From: Gliomastix tumulicola
Taxonomy: Eukaryota; Ascomycota; Sordariomycetes; Hypocreales; Bionectriaceae
Reading direction: 5' to 3'
Assembly (NCBI GenBank): GCA_001599755.1
Contig: BCHX01000003.1
Coordinates: 868,001 to 932,000 of the forward strand
DNA: 64,000 nt
In this document: positions 42,729 to 53,154 of the stretch, piece after piece
Layout: each line of letters begins with the position of its first letter
Numbering within the stretch: position 1 is the stretch's first letter
The notes under the pieces: generated by a model
Database searches by the model: none
What the model saw: the letters and a program-made list of their open reading frames with translations, nothing else
What the model was told of the DNA's origin: nothing
Translations under genes and position numbers: made by a program

Positions 42729-44246
42729 CTAAGCCTCCACAGCAACAGCCTCACCATATGACGTCTCCGGTCCAGTGAACACCACAGGCCGTGACTGTTC
42801 GATGCCCTGCATCATCTTCTGCTGCCAAACACCAATGTCCTGTTGCAGCTGTGCAACGGTATCATCAGTGTTCAGCTGGAACGGCTCCTTGCCTCGGGCA
42901 ATCTGCCAGATCTGCGCCCCGGCGGCGATCAAGTTGAGCCAGAAGTCTCCCTCGATACCGTCGAGAGGCTTGATGGCACCAGGCACCTTGCCCTCCAGAA
43001 TGTCGTTGGCGAGCCGAGGCTCCATCGCTGCCGGTCGGCCAATCGCAACACCATCGACAGCGTCCAGGGCGTCTACCATGCCCTCGACCGATCGCAGGCC
43101 TCCGGCAAGGTACAGCTTGATCTTGCGGTCCTTGCCGAGAGCCGCCGAGATGGCCCTCGCAAACTTGAGGAAGAAGCCCTCCCGGATCTTGGTCGAGTCC
43201 CTCTCCCACTCCATGCCGAGGTTCTCGTACGTCCCGCCGCTCAGCTGGACATAGTCGAGACCCATCGTCTCGAGGCTCTCGACCACGGCCCGTGCCTCGT
43301 CGGCGGTGACACCGCCCTCCTGGAACTCGACGCTGTTGAGCTTGGCGGCGACGATGAACTTGGGCGACACCCGCGCCTTGATAGCGCGGACGATGTCCGA
43401 GAGGAAGCGGAGGCGGTTCTCGACCGTCTGGACGCCGTACTCGTCGGTGCGGAGGTTCGTGCTCCGGGACAGGAACTGGGAGATCAGGTAGCCGTGCGCC
43501 GCGTGAAGCTCGATGCCGTCGAAGCCGGCCTTCTCGAGGTACTCGGAGGTGTGCGCAAACTCATTGGCGATCTGCTCAATCTCGTCCTTGGAGGCGGCAT
43601 GCGGCTTGCCGAATGTCATGCCGGACTGGGGTGCTATAGACAGGTCAGCATACCCTACCACACACGACACGTAAAGGAGAAAGAGGTCAGGCTCAGACGC
43701 GGACTCACAAAGCTGAACATCGGATGCGGAGACGGCCTCGGAGCTCAGGCTATACTTGACCTGACGGCCGGGATGGGTGATCTGCCCGACGATCAGGCTG
43801 CCGTTGGCCTTGGCGGCTGCGGCAAGCTCCTTGAACTTCTCGAAGCGCTCTCCCTCCGGCTTGCATCCCTGGTCGATGATCATGTCACCGGCTCCGTTGG
43901 GCATCGCGAACTGAGTGTCGATGTTGCCGGTGACGATAACACCCCAGTTCTTGTTGCCCTCGCCCCATCTGTGTCATCTCGTCAGAAACCCGCAAGGCAA
44001 GACAACTGCAGAACCTCCTCCGCAGATGGGTGTAATAACAAATTCTCACCTTCGGTAAAGATCAATCAACTCCTGCGTTGGCACGCCGCTCTCCTGTCGG
44101 TTGTCGCCGTTCCAAGTCGCGAGCTGCTCGGCCATGGGGCTCTTGAGGAAGCGGTTCTTCGCAATACAGCCTGAAGTCGGGAAGGTCATAGGCTGGCCCA
44201 GAGGCTCAGCGTCCACAGGGAACGATCCGTATCTCTCAGCTACCAT
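42729..44246 (-). CDS. NADH:flavin oxidoreductase of the old yellow enzyme family
   Basis: FMN-dependent ene-reductase type protein with a TIM barrel. Three exons on the minus strand: 44246-44050, 43968-43709, 43633-42729; introns 81 and 75 nt; 453 aa. Joins restore LIDLYRRWGEGNKNWGVIVTG and SASDVQLSPQSGMTFGKP. FMN/substrate elements seen are FLKSPMAEQLA near the start, LIVGQITHPGRQ, the active-site block ELHAAHGYLISQFLS followed by STNLRTDEYG, and the phosphate-binding end DGVAIGRPAAMEPRLA. The tyrosine-histidine pair of classical OYEs is represented by the HAAHGYL region. Substrate unknown. The C-terminal 90 residues (FWLNLIAAGAQIWQIARG onward) are an extension common in fungal homologs of this subgroup. 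Start is the first ATG and yields a complete barrel. Confidence 0.88.
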
Positions 44247-45087
44247 GGTGATCGGGATGAAAAGCGGTAGATTATATAAGTTCGGTCTTACTGATGAACG
44301 AAACGATGTGAGTGTGTGCGTGTGTTTAGATTGTACTGTTTGATCTGGTCTTGTCTTGGTTCGACTTCAGAGCGAATTCGTCCGCCGGCTCTCATTCTTA
44401 TATTCTTCTCCCTCGACTCCTCAGGAAACAGCCCCGGACCTCATTGCTACATGATTCAGATAGCTCAATAAGCCGTCTGGAAAATCGTGCGTTACGTATC
44501 GCGGCTGATAAATCGCCCTCAAGGGGCCGTCCCAGCAGCCACTACTTCAGAATCAGAGCCAAGGCTCTCTCACCTTCTCGAGACAAAGAAATAGGGGCCG
44601 GCGGACTCCCATTAGCCTATACGACTGCCACTATTCCTGACCCGGAATCGCCAACTTGATAGACGGCGGAGTTCGGAACTCCATGGACTTGATGCCACGG
44701 AGCTCCAGGACCCACAGCCTCCGCTCCGGGCGAACCCTGAATATGTCAGCCGGATTCGACTGTTGCAGATCACGGCATGGGATAAGGAAGATGGGAAGAT
44801 CGAATTTGTCTCGAAGTCCTGTGGATATCAGGGTCCCCTTGAATTAGTCACTCAGATGGGGTCACTGTTGTTAACTCGTAACCGGTGTGTATATGTAAGC
44901 GACTACGATCGTTGCTATGTACCATCATCTGCCGTCCCCTATGCGTATATACGCCGCAGCTCACTGCTATGTACGTCCCCTTTGGTTTGCATGTCCAATT
45001 TCGAAGTTGTCCCCCTGCGAGAGTTCTTCCTTGTGAGCGAGACACTCGCCTATTCACATGGCACTTCCTCCTCCCCCGAGGCGTCTT
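44247..45087. other. Intergenic, nothing recognised
   Basis: This 841 bp lies between the flavin oxidoreductase promoter and the 3' end of the AA9 gene. No supportable gene or repeat. Confidence 0.55.
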
Positions 45088-45925
45088 CTAGTTGGCGGCA
45101 GTCCACAGAGCAGGGCCGGGGTAGGGGTAGCTGGTGTAGCTGGTGTACAGGTTGAACAGGATGCCAGCGTCGGTCCTCTTGTAGAGGGAGGTGCCGACGG
45201 TGCCGCCGGAGGGGGCGACGGAGCCGCTGCCGCCGACCTTGAGGGTGAGGCACTGCGGGTAGTTCTGGGCGCCGTTGTCGCTGCCGGCGCCGTGCAGGGC
45301 GATGATCTCGTGGCGGATGACGTAGTTGCCGGCCTTGAGGTTGCGGGGGATGGTCACGGACGAGGTGTAGTTGGTCGCGATGAGCGTGTCGGTGACCCAG
45401 GTCTGGCCGCTGACGATGGCGGCCTGGCTGATCTTGTTCCACTTGAGGCTGCCGGCGGTCGACTCGCCTGTCTACAGTCAGCTGCAATTCTGCCACGGCT
45501 CTCTCTCTCTGTCTCCCTTTCTATCTATCTCTCTATCTCTCTCACGGAAATCTCAGAAACATACCACTGTACGGGGCAATGTAGTTGATGATGGGCCCCT
45601 TGTGGCTGTCGGGCCACGTGTTCCAGAAAAAGGTCACGCTGTCGCCGGCGTTGACGCTGACGGTGCTCTTGGCGGCCGTGGCGCTCTTGTGGCAGGCAAT
45701 GTCGGCGCTGCCAAACGACGCGGGCTCGACGAAGCCGTTGTCCTGGTTCAGCGAGTCCCAGCCGGCGGTGGCCGGGCCCGTGCCGGACGGGTAGTAGAAC
45801 CAGACGGGGTCGGAGCCCGCGGTCCAGGTGCCGCCGTTGACCTTGACGCCGCGGACGAAGCCGTGGGCCGAAACGAGCTGGGGCACGTAGGCCGCGAGGC
45901 CGAGGAGGGCGGCGGAGAACTTCAT
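45088..45925 (-). CDS. AA9 lytic polysaccharide monooxygenase, single domain
   Basis: Secreted copper enzyme that oxidatively cleaves cellulose or related glucans. Two exons on the minus strand, 45925-45565 and 45467-45088; 97-nt intron rich in CT microsatellite (donor GTATGT); 246 aa precursor. The signal peptide of 20 residues ends at Ser-Ala so that the mature chain begins with His21 (HGFVRGV), the N-terminal copper-brace histidine. The second copper histidine is in TWPDSHKGPIINYIAP, and the axial tyrosine and conserved Gln are in RHEIIALHGAGSDNGAQNYPQC. No CBM1 or GPI tail; the chain ends soon after the catalytic domain. A TATAAATA box lies 130 bp before the ATG, which fits an inducible, highly expressed gene. 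Confidence 0.95.
45484..45543. repeat. CT/CTAT microsatellite in AA9 intron
   Basis: A pyrimidine-rich run of CTCT and CTAT units occupies most of the single intron of the AA9 gene on the plus strand (GA-rich on the sense strand). Confidence 0.75.
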
Positions 45926-47421
45926 AGTTGCAGGAGGAGGATGTGTTTCTGGGAGGAGCCAAGGAGGAGACTCGGATAGATGATGTCGAGGGATGATGGG
46001 AGGCTGGTCTTCGAAGAGGTGCAGCCAGACTGGAACGAGGAAGACGAGCTGGCGTATTTATAGGGGGCGGCCAGAAACTGTGCTCGCTCTCGGCTCCTTG
46101 GCTTCGGTTCATTTCCAAGCGGCGCGCGCTGCCCTTCCTCCGGCCGACGGATGCTCTCTCTGTGTGTGTCTCTCTCTCTCTCTGTCTCATCTCGGGTCGT
46201 CAGCCCGCCTTTTTTCCACCACTCCAACCCTTTTCCGACGGCTCAGAACCAGGGTGGGTGAGGCTGTCGTGGCGTAGGTAGGGCTGGAAACGGATCGCGA
46301 GGACCAAGGGAAGCGCCGCGGACAGCCAATCACGTTCCCCCCCAGACACGAGGTCTTCCATCGAAAGCACCGCTCCGATCTGGATAAACCGGAACGGGCA
46401 TTGATCGTCCGTGTTTCCTCGCCGGGTCCCCATGGGCATATTGCAGCCCGGGTCTAGACCGCAATCCCACGGGACGCGGCAGACTTTCAGTGACCTCGGA
46501 TTACGCCGTGGCAACGGCAGTGCGAATATCTTGGCTCGGATTCGCCATAGCAGAAACACTGTCCCCGCAACACACACTCTCTCTCCCTCTCTCCCTCTCT
46601 CTCTCCAGGTAGAAGCAGGCAGCCCAGGCTGGGGGAGAAGATGATGAGGAGGGGGGAGGAGCCTGTTCATTAATTTGCCGGTGGGGGAAGACAGTTTCAG
46701 TTCGACATCTTCGGAGGCGGTCGTGCCACTTCCGGATTGGGACTGCACGAGGGCTTCATGGGCGGCGAGAGGCGCTTTTTCCAAGACCACTTCGCGTGTT
46801 CCTTTTCCCCTGACAAGCCGGTTCGCGGTCCTGACATGCGAGAGGAAGGGATGACGCAACAGCAGACACGGGTGGTGTCTTCCCTGCTGCCCGACTTATT
46901 ACCCCGGGAGCTGTCAGCGGTTGTCAGCGTCTACGCAGAACGGTGACGACGGCATCACATGCTAGAGATAGGATCAGATCAAAGACACTAAACCCCCACA
47001 CGTGGACGCAAGCGGGGAAATGCCAGGTAGGATGCTACCATGCCATGCAGCGATTGACGAGGTAACCGTGATGCGGCCGGTATATGACAAGGAACCCCAG
47101 CCATAGCCCACCGTTGCATCGGCGCGCAGATGCACGGTGATGGATTCGTCACATGACCTGTCACGACGCAGAAACAACTCCCATGCAAAGCAATGCCTAC
47201 TTATTTATTCAGCCAGCCAAATGAGGTCCCGTTATGTCAACCGTTGTAAGTACCAGCAATGTCCAAGCAAAAGAGGAGCAAAGAGACAAGAACGCCGTCA
47301 TGTAAAGTCGTTGCCGTGACAGAAATATACCCTACCGATCATCACGAAAAAAAAGCCAGTCCGTAGCTATCAAATCCAGAACATCCAGCCCTGAGGCTTT
47401 ACACAGACCCCTTGGGCCCTC
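45926..47421. other. Intergenic: AA9 promoter and flank
   Basis: About 1.5 kb. The right-hand 400 bp before the AA9 ATG contain the TATA box and a CCAAT pentamer near 46326-46330 (plus strand), with a C-rich hexamer CCCCAG near 46339 resembling carbon-repressor sites. CT/GT microsatellites lie at 46160-46190 and 46577-46605. A 219-codon minus-strand frame at 46200-46859 lacks protein character and was rejected. Confidence 0.55.
46055..46062 (-). promoter_or_regulatory. TATA box of the AA9 gene
   Basis: TATAAATA on the minus strand, preceded by a C-rich stretch, 130 bp upstream of the AA9 start codon. Position and sequence are those of a core TATA element. Confidence 0.6.
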
Positions 47422-48612
47422 TCATCGGTTCTTCTTGAGCAGCTTCCCGCCACCTTTGGTAAGCTTCTTAGACTTGCTCTTGGGCGGTGGCGAAGGATCC
47501 CGTGATTCTGATGCAGGTTCGGGGAAGGAGTTGACGATAGGCTGGGGAGCGGGAGCGGGAGCGAGAGCTGGTGGTGGCGTCGCCGCAACAGAAGCGGGCT
47601 CTTCGACCTCCTTGGCCGGCGTACCGCCAATCTTGTGCGGGTCGGCAGGCTCCAGCTCCGTGAAGCGAGTCGTCCTCGTAGAAGGCCCGGCCTCGGCGTG
47701 GGACGGGCCGCCGCTCTGCAAGGGTCTGGCCTTGGTGACGACGGGGTTCTGACGGGACTCAAGCGCACGCAGCGCATCTTCGTGTGCGTTCGCCCTGGTC
47801 GTCGACGGCTCGGGAGGAGCAATGGCACTCGCATCCAGCGGCTTCGGAGCAACGCCCACCTGCAGCGGCGCGTATCCCAACGACGATCCCCGCTGCGGAA
47901 GCCACGACTCCTGACGAGGAGCAGCAGCGGCCGCCGGAGCAGCAGCAGCAGCACCGCGATCGACCGAGGCGTCCGACGTGCGCCGCGAGCGACTGCTCGG
48001 ATGCAGCCGGTGCGCCTTGGATGCCGGCCGGCCGTTCCCCGACGCCACGGGCGGCCTCGACGTCTTGGGCATCTCGAGGTCGTCCTGCGAGCTGCTCGAC
48101 CCGTCCTGGCTGGGCGAGTAGTCCTTCGGCGCGTAGTCCTTCAGCGACGCCGGCTCCGAGTACGCCACGTCCGGGATCGAGTAGATGATATCCCGGCTCC
48201 CGCCCGGGTACGGCGAGATGCCCGCGGCGCTGTAAGACCGCGGCACGCGCATCCTGCCGCCCGCCATCGCCGCCGCCGCCCCCGCGGAGGAGCTCGAGGC
48301 AGAGTAGCCGGCGCCGGGCCCCGGATAGGACATGTACGACAGGCTGCTCCCCACGCGGGGCACGCTCGGCATGTTCATGTGGTGTCCGCTGGCGGCCATG
48401 GCGCTCCGGCGGCGGTTCTGCTCGATGATGCGCGGGCGGTCCGACGTCTCGCGCCAGGCGGGCGGCGCTGCGGCGAAGGCGTCCGAGGCGGCGTGCGTGG
48501 GCACGTGGCGGTAGGGCTCCTTGTCGTCTTCCTTCTTCTTCTGCTCGGCGAGCTTGGACATGTGGTCCTTGGCCTGCTGCCGGCTCTTGCGGATGCTGTT
48601 GAAGATGGACAT
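47422..48612 (-). CDS. Conserved disordered fungal protein
   Basis: Single exon, 396 aa, no named family. The N-terminus MSIFNSIRKSRQQAKDHMSK followed by KEPYRHVPTHAASDAF and RPRIIEQNRRRSAM is the only region that looks conserved; I associate it with an uncharacterised family found across filamentous ascomycetes. The remainder is Ser/Pro/Ala-rich with Gly-Tyr patches (YMSYPGPGAGYSA), a KDYAPKDYSPSQDG segment and a strongly basic C-terminus (KSKSKKLTKGGGKLLKKNR). No signal peptide, membrane segment or enzyme motif. The composition suggests an intrinsically disordered scaffold or nucleic-acid-associated protein, which is inference. The open antisense frame of similar length is a shadow. Confidence 0.72.
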   Translation of the reverse strand: MSIFNSIRKSRQQAKDHMSKLAEQKKKEDDKEPYRHVPTHAASDAFAAAPPAWRETSDRPRIIEQNRRRSAMAASGHHMNMPSVPRVGSSLSYMSYPGPGAGYSASSSSAGAAAAMAGGRMRVPRSYSAAGISPYPGGSRDIIYSIPDVAYSEPASLKDYAPKDYSPSQDGSSSSQDDLEMPKTSRPPVASGNGRPASKAHRLHPSSRSRRTSDASVDRGAAAAAPAAAAAPRQESWLPQRGSSLGYAPLQVGVAPKPLDASAIAPPEPSTTRANAHEDALRALESRQNPVVTKARPLQSGGPSHAEAGPSTRTTRFTELEPADPHKIGGTPAKEVEEPASVAATPPPALAPAPAPQPIVNSFPEPASESRDPSPPPKSKSKKLTKGGGKLLKKNR

Positions 48613-50654
48613 GGCGGCGGGGTGAGAGTGAGAGTGAGAGTGAGAGGTGAGAGAGGAGTGGGGAGTGGGTGTGCTGGTGAGGGATTCGACGTGGGTAGGT
48701 TGATGGCCCTATCTATCTCGAGGTTTGAGGCGAGACAGATAGCCTCGAGTGTTTGTGTCTTTCGTATGTGAATGAACAAATCAGCTCATCCCAGTGGCAC
48801 TCAGTCGTCGTCGTCGTCGTCGTCGTCGTCGTGAGTGAGTGAGCGAGGGCTCACCAGGCAGACAGCCAGGGGTAAAAGGGATCGACGACACTGATAAGAA
48901 CAAGCAGCGTCCAGCAACCAATGGAAGACTGGAAGATCTACCCGGGAGCCAATTCAACCCAGCTCAACCAGACAAATCCTACTCCAGCATATGAAACAAA
49001 GATGCACCCCTCAAGAAGGCAGAGTGAGGCCAAAAAAAATAAAAAGGGACACAGAGGAGGGACAACCAGCATTTTATCCAGAACGAGGGACACGATACGA
49101 AAATCGAGCTACGATACGGGGACCAACCACCAAGGACCTTTACCAAGCCCGGCCCCAAGTGGCCTTAGCACTGCAGTTAGCACCAGCTCCTAGGGGGTAA
49201 GTAGTAGCTTGAGCTACTAGCCAGCCAAAAAGGAACCCGGGAAGGGAACCCTGTCAACTCCTCTTGGGCCTTCTAGCGTGGAATAGCACCAGGGGGCCAT
49301 CCTGGTCCCTTTGCCTTAGCACCCGATTGATTGATTTCTGTTGGTTGGAGGAGCCCGAGATGCGGTAAGGGAACTTGACTTGGAAGGAAGAGAAAAGGAG
49401 GGGGCGCTGCCTGCCATGCTGGCATCGGCGTATTTCTTTTTTTATTCCTCTGGAAGCGACCCCCGCTGGACGCGAATTCGAGATGAGCTGTCAGCCCGTT
49501 CTCGTATTTGGAACGTGATAGGGCTCTGGCTCAGGTGAAGCTCGGATGCTGATGCCGACCGAGCCAGAAATATCTCTCTCGCGCAGATCAGCACAGGAAA
49601 TCTCATCACCTTCAACTTCCTTCCACCCACGAAAAAGGCGACATCCAACACACCAATATCACAGCGGAGCCAGCGGCGAGGCGAGAGCGGGCAGCCAAGA
49701 ACCCAACCCGTCAATATCCTAACTCGAGTCGTACAGTCCCGTCCACCCTCCCATGAGTTCCATCTCCTTCAGGGCAGGTCTGAGGTCTGTGTCCCAACGC
49801 CAAGCTGAGGTTACTCGTGGCCCGCGGGGGGCGCTATTTAGCGGTAGCGCGCGCGCGCAGTGTGGTGGTTGGGGTTTGAACAAGCAGCCTAGTAATAAGC
49901 TGGCCTATTTCGCCGAACGTCTTTTTCCTTGGTCTAGGGGAAGTCACTAGGTATTCACTGGATCCCATTGTTTGTCTGTGCTGGTCTGCGATGTGCTGGA
50001 TCCTCTTCCGCCACGGGCCCTTCCGAGATTGCCGGGTTCTGCCCATGACAACGAGACCGGAAGAGGATCTCTCATCTCATGCGTCGTCGATATTGCGACA
50101 GCCACCGCGTCGTATAGCCTCAGGGCGTATTCGTGCCAAGCACGATAATCGCGGGACGCCGCGAGGGCTGGCAGCGGAACACACGCGTTGGAAATCCTCA
50201 AAAGTGGCGTTCGCATTGCCAATATTTAATCTCACGGCTCATCTTACCCTCTCCATCGTCATCAGCCACGGGTCTGCCAGACCGTGGATACGACGGAAAA
50301 GACGAAAACGAAAAAAATTAAAAATTACAACTCTTCTCCCTCCCGTGATAAGGGAGGGATATGCCGGTCTCGGGTTCCCTTGTCGGGCTGATTTGATCTC
50401 AGCCCACTGATGGAGCTCAGCTCATGCACGTTGCCGATCCCGACTTACGATAGATAACCTGGCATGGCAACCTTGCTTCTGCATCCGGCCCCCGGTCACT
50501 CATCACACGAATACGATCATAGATAGTCCCAGGGCGTAATGTAATGGCGTGGCTGCTTATCTGCGGAGGGAAAAGTCTATTCACGGCTGCATGACCCAGT
50601 CACGCTGCGAGATTCCACCACGTACATCTCAGCATTGTCCGATTCAGGTCCAGA
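48613..50654. other. Intergenic, nothing recognised
   Basis: About 2 kb. Next to the disordered-protein gene it carries GAGAGT repeats (48626-48650) and a (GTC)n run at 48804-48832. An 18-nt inverted repeat TAGTAGCT-TG-AGCTACTA is at 49202-49219. No convincing exon on either strand. Confidence 0.5.
48804..48832. repeat. Trinucleotide GTC/GAC microsatellite
   Basis: About nine to ten uninterrupted GTC units in the promoter side of the 47422-48612 gene, followed by GAGT repeats. Confidence 0.85.
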
Positions 50655-52887
50655 TTAGTCCGAGAGGCCCAGCTCCTTGTAGAAGGCCTCGTTGTTCGGG
50701 GCCCTGCCCAGAAACTCGGTCAGGAACTCCATCTCGTCCTGCCGGCCGCCCTTCTCGAGCACCGTCTTGCGATACCGCCGGCCCTGCTCCCTGTCCATCG
50801 GGTTCTGCTTGAAGAAGGAGTGGAACATGTCTGCCGAGAACACCTCGGACCACAGGTAGCCGTAGTAACCAGCATCGTAGCCGCCAATGAAGTGGCCGAT
50901 ATTCGCGTGACGGTTGCCCCATTTGCTGCCAAGATAGTCAGTATGATAAAGTAGGGGGCCAAGGATACTGGAGCACGAAAACTTACATTCCCTCGCCGAC
51001 GTCTTCGGGACCCTTGATGCCGGTAATCTCGCCACGGAGCGTGTTCCAGAGCTTACCAGCGTCAAGCTCCTTGACGGCCTCATGGGACTTGGGCGTGTGG
51101 ATCGTCATGTCGAACGTGCCGATGAGCAGCTGGCCAAGGTTCTGCGTAGCTGAGTTGAGGTTCTTGGTCGAGATGAGCTTGTTGATCAGCTCGTCCGTGA
51201 TCTGGTCGTTCGATTCCCAGTGACGGGAGAGCGACTTGAGCACGCTAGGCGTCCAGCACCAGTTCTCCAGCATCTGAGACGGGGCCTCCACAAAGTCGTC
51301 CACGACGGACGTGCCGTGGAAGTAGCTGTACTTGGTGCGGGCGACAAGATCGTGAATGCCGTGTCCAAGCTCATGGAACAGGGTCACCACCTCGTGGTGC
51401 TTGAGCAGAGAGGGCTTGTTGGCGGACGGCTTGCTGAAGTTGCAAACAAGAGCCGTCGAGGGATAGTTGCGCGTCCCGTCTGCCTTGAGGTAGCCAGGGT
51501 CGATACCGAAGTTGGCGTTGTGGCCGTACTTGTTATCACGAGGGTGAAGGTCGATATAGAGGTAGCCGACAAACTCGTTTCCACCCTCCTCGTCGTTCCA
51601 GACAGAGTACAGGTGGACGTCCTCGTGCCAGACAATATCCTCGGCCTTGCCAGTAGCACTGATGCGCTTCCTGTCTTCTTCCTTGATCTCCACGAAAACC
51701 AGGCCAAAGATCTCTTCGAAGATCTTCAGCATACCCTTGAAGGTGGGGTCCACGGGGAAGTACTGGGAGATGGCAATCTCGTCGATGCTGTACTGCTTCT
51801 CCTTCTGGATTCGCGAGTAGTAGGACGTGTCCCACATGTAGAAGTTGCCGTCAAACTCAAGGCCGCGTTCTTCGTAATCCTTCTTCTTGTACTCAAGGAG
51901 GCTTGCAATGTCTTGCTTTCCACCCTCCAAAAGACGGCCACGGAGGCCGTTGAGGAATCCATTGATGGTAGCGGGGTTCTTGGCCATCTTCTCTTCGACG
52001 CGGACGCTGGCGTGGTCGGGATATCCAAGAAGGCGAGCTGCCTCGTCTCGAAGCTCGATGATTTCCTGGAAGAGGGGCACGTTCTTGTTGACCTGTGCGA
52101 CACAGCTCGTCAGCGCATGCTAATTATTGACGTCACCGATCCACGTGCAACTTACCTTGTTGGCATCAGCGACGAGGTATTTGTGCCTCGTCTCGGCATT
52201 CTCGGCGTACTTGATCAGAGCGAAGTAGTGGTTGTACTTGAAGCCAAGCTTAACCTTGCCCTCGTTCTCGCCGGTGCCCTTCTCAAGCTCCTCGATGTTG
52301 ATGTCGTCCGCGGGGACGCCCTTGAGCTCCTCGGGCGTGAACCAGATGGCACCCTTCTCCTCGTTTAAGTTCTTCTGGGCCTGGATGCAGAGGATGCCAA
52401 GTCGCTTCTGGATCTCCTTGAAGCGATCGCGCTTCTCACCGGCCGGGATCAACAGACCGTTGCGGATGTACCTCTTGCGCTCCTTCTCCAGGACCCTCAG
52501 AGACTCGGTGTCGAGCTTCTCCGAGGCCCGCTGCTCAAAGGCCCCATTGACCACGTTGAACACGTCCTCTCGCATCTTGCACTCGATGTCGAACTCGTTG
52601 GTGATCTCGTCGGCCTTGGTGGAGGCCTCTCGCAGGTCTTCGTGGGAGGACACGTGCTGGAAGAAGCTCATGATCCGCCTCGCCTTGGAGCCCACATTGT
52701 CGTCGGCGAGGACGGGAGCGAGGGTCGAGGCGAAGGTGGCATTCTCGGGCTGGACGCCGGCAACGATGTCGTCGAGGAGCTTCTTGTAGTCGGCGTTCAG
52801 GCGCTCCGTCTCGCTGACGATGGTGGCGGCCGTGTAGGTGAACAGCGGCGGCGGCTGCGGCGGGGTCTGGTACTTGACGTCGGCCAT
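50655..52887 (-). CDS. PRD1: Thimet oligopeptidase-type metallopeptidase (saccharolysin)
   Basis: M3 zinc oligopeptidase that degrades short peptides, including those from mitochondrial presequences, in cytosol or intermembrane space. Three exons on the minus strand: 52887-52156, 52092-50987, 50925-50655; introns 63 and 61 nt; 702 aa (yeast Prd1 712). The zinc site is TLFHELGHGIHD (His484, Glu485, His488) with the third ligand in DDFVEAPSQMLENWCW. The joins restore VADANKVNKNVPLFQEI and GPEDVGEGIKWGNRHANIGH. Conserved tail blocks GGYDAGYYGYLWSEVFSADMF and FLGRAPNNEAFYKELGL are complete. ATG at 52887 is the only Met at the N-terminus, but the frame is open for about 100 codons further upstream and encodes a hydrophobic segment plus a basic, Ser/Arg/Phe-rich stretch, so a longer form from a near-cognate codon or an upstream exon is possible. 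Confidence 0.92.
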
Positions 52888-53154
52888 GGTGCTGGTGGTC
52901 ACGGGGCGGGAGAAGAACGTGTTGCCTATCCTCGAAAATCTCAGGTGGTTGACGATGGACGTCAGGCGCGGGAAAGCTCGTGGGGAAGCCAGGGTGGCGG
53001 CGAGGAGGAGGAAGAGGAGGGAGAAGAGGAGCAGGCCGAGCTTTATAAAGGAGCGTCCGGTGGTTTTACGTCGACCTGACGGTGTCGATGACAGCTGCTG
53101 CTGAGCCACGTTGGGCGGGGGAGGGGCGAGGCGGAAGTGTGGATGCAATGACAC

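Noticed and set aside
42843..44174. 443-codon frame antisense to the flavin oxidoreductase
   Set aside because: Shadow crossing both introns of a well-supported gene.
46200..46859. 219-codon minus-strand frame upstream of the AA9 gene
   Set aside because: Lacks protein-like composition and overlaps microsatellites.
51220..52368. 382-codon frame antisense to PRD1
   Set aside because: Shadow of the metallopeptidase; crosses its first intron.
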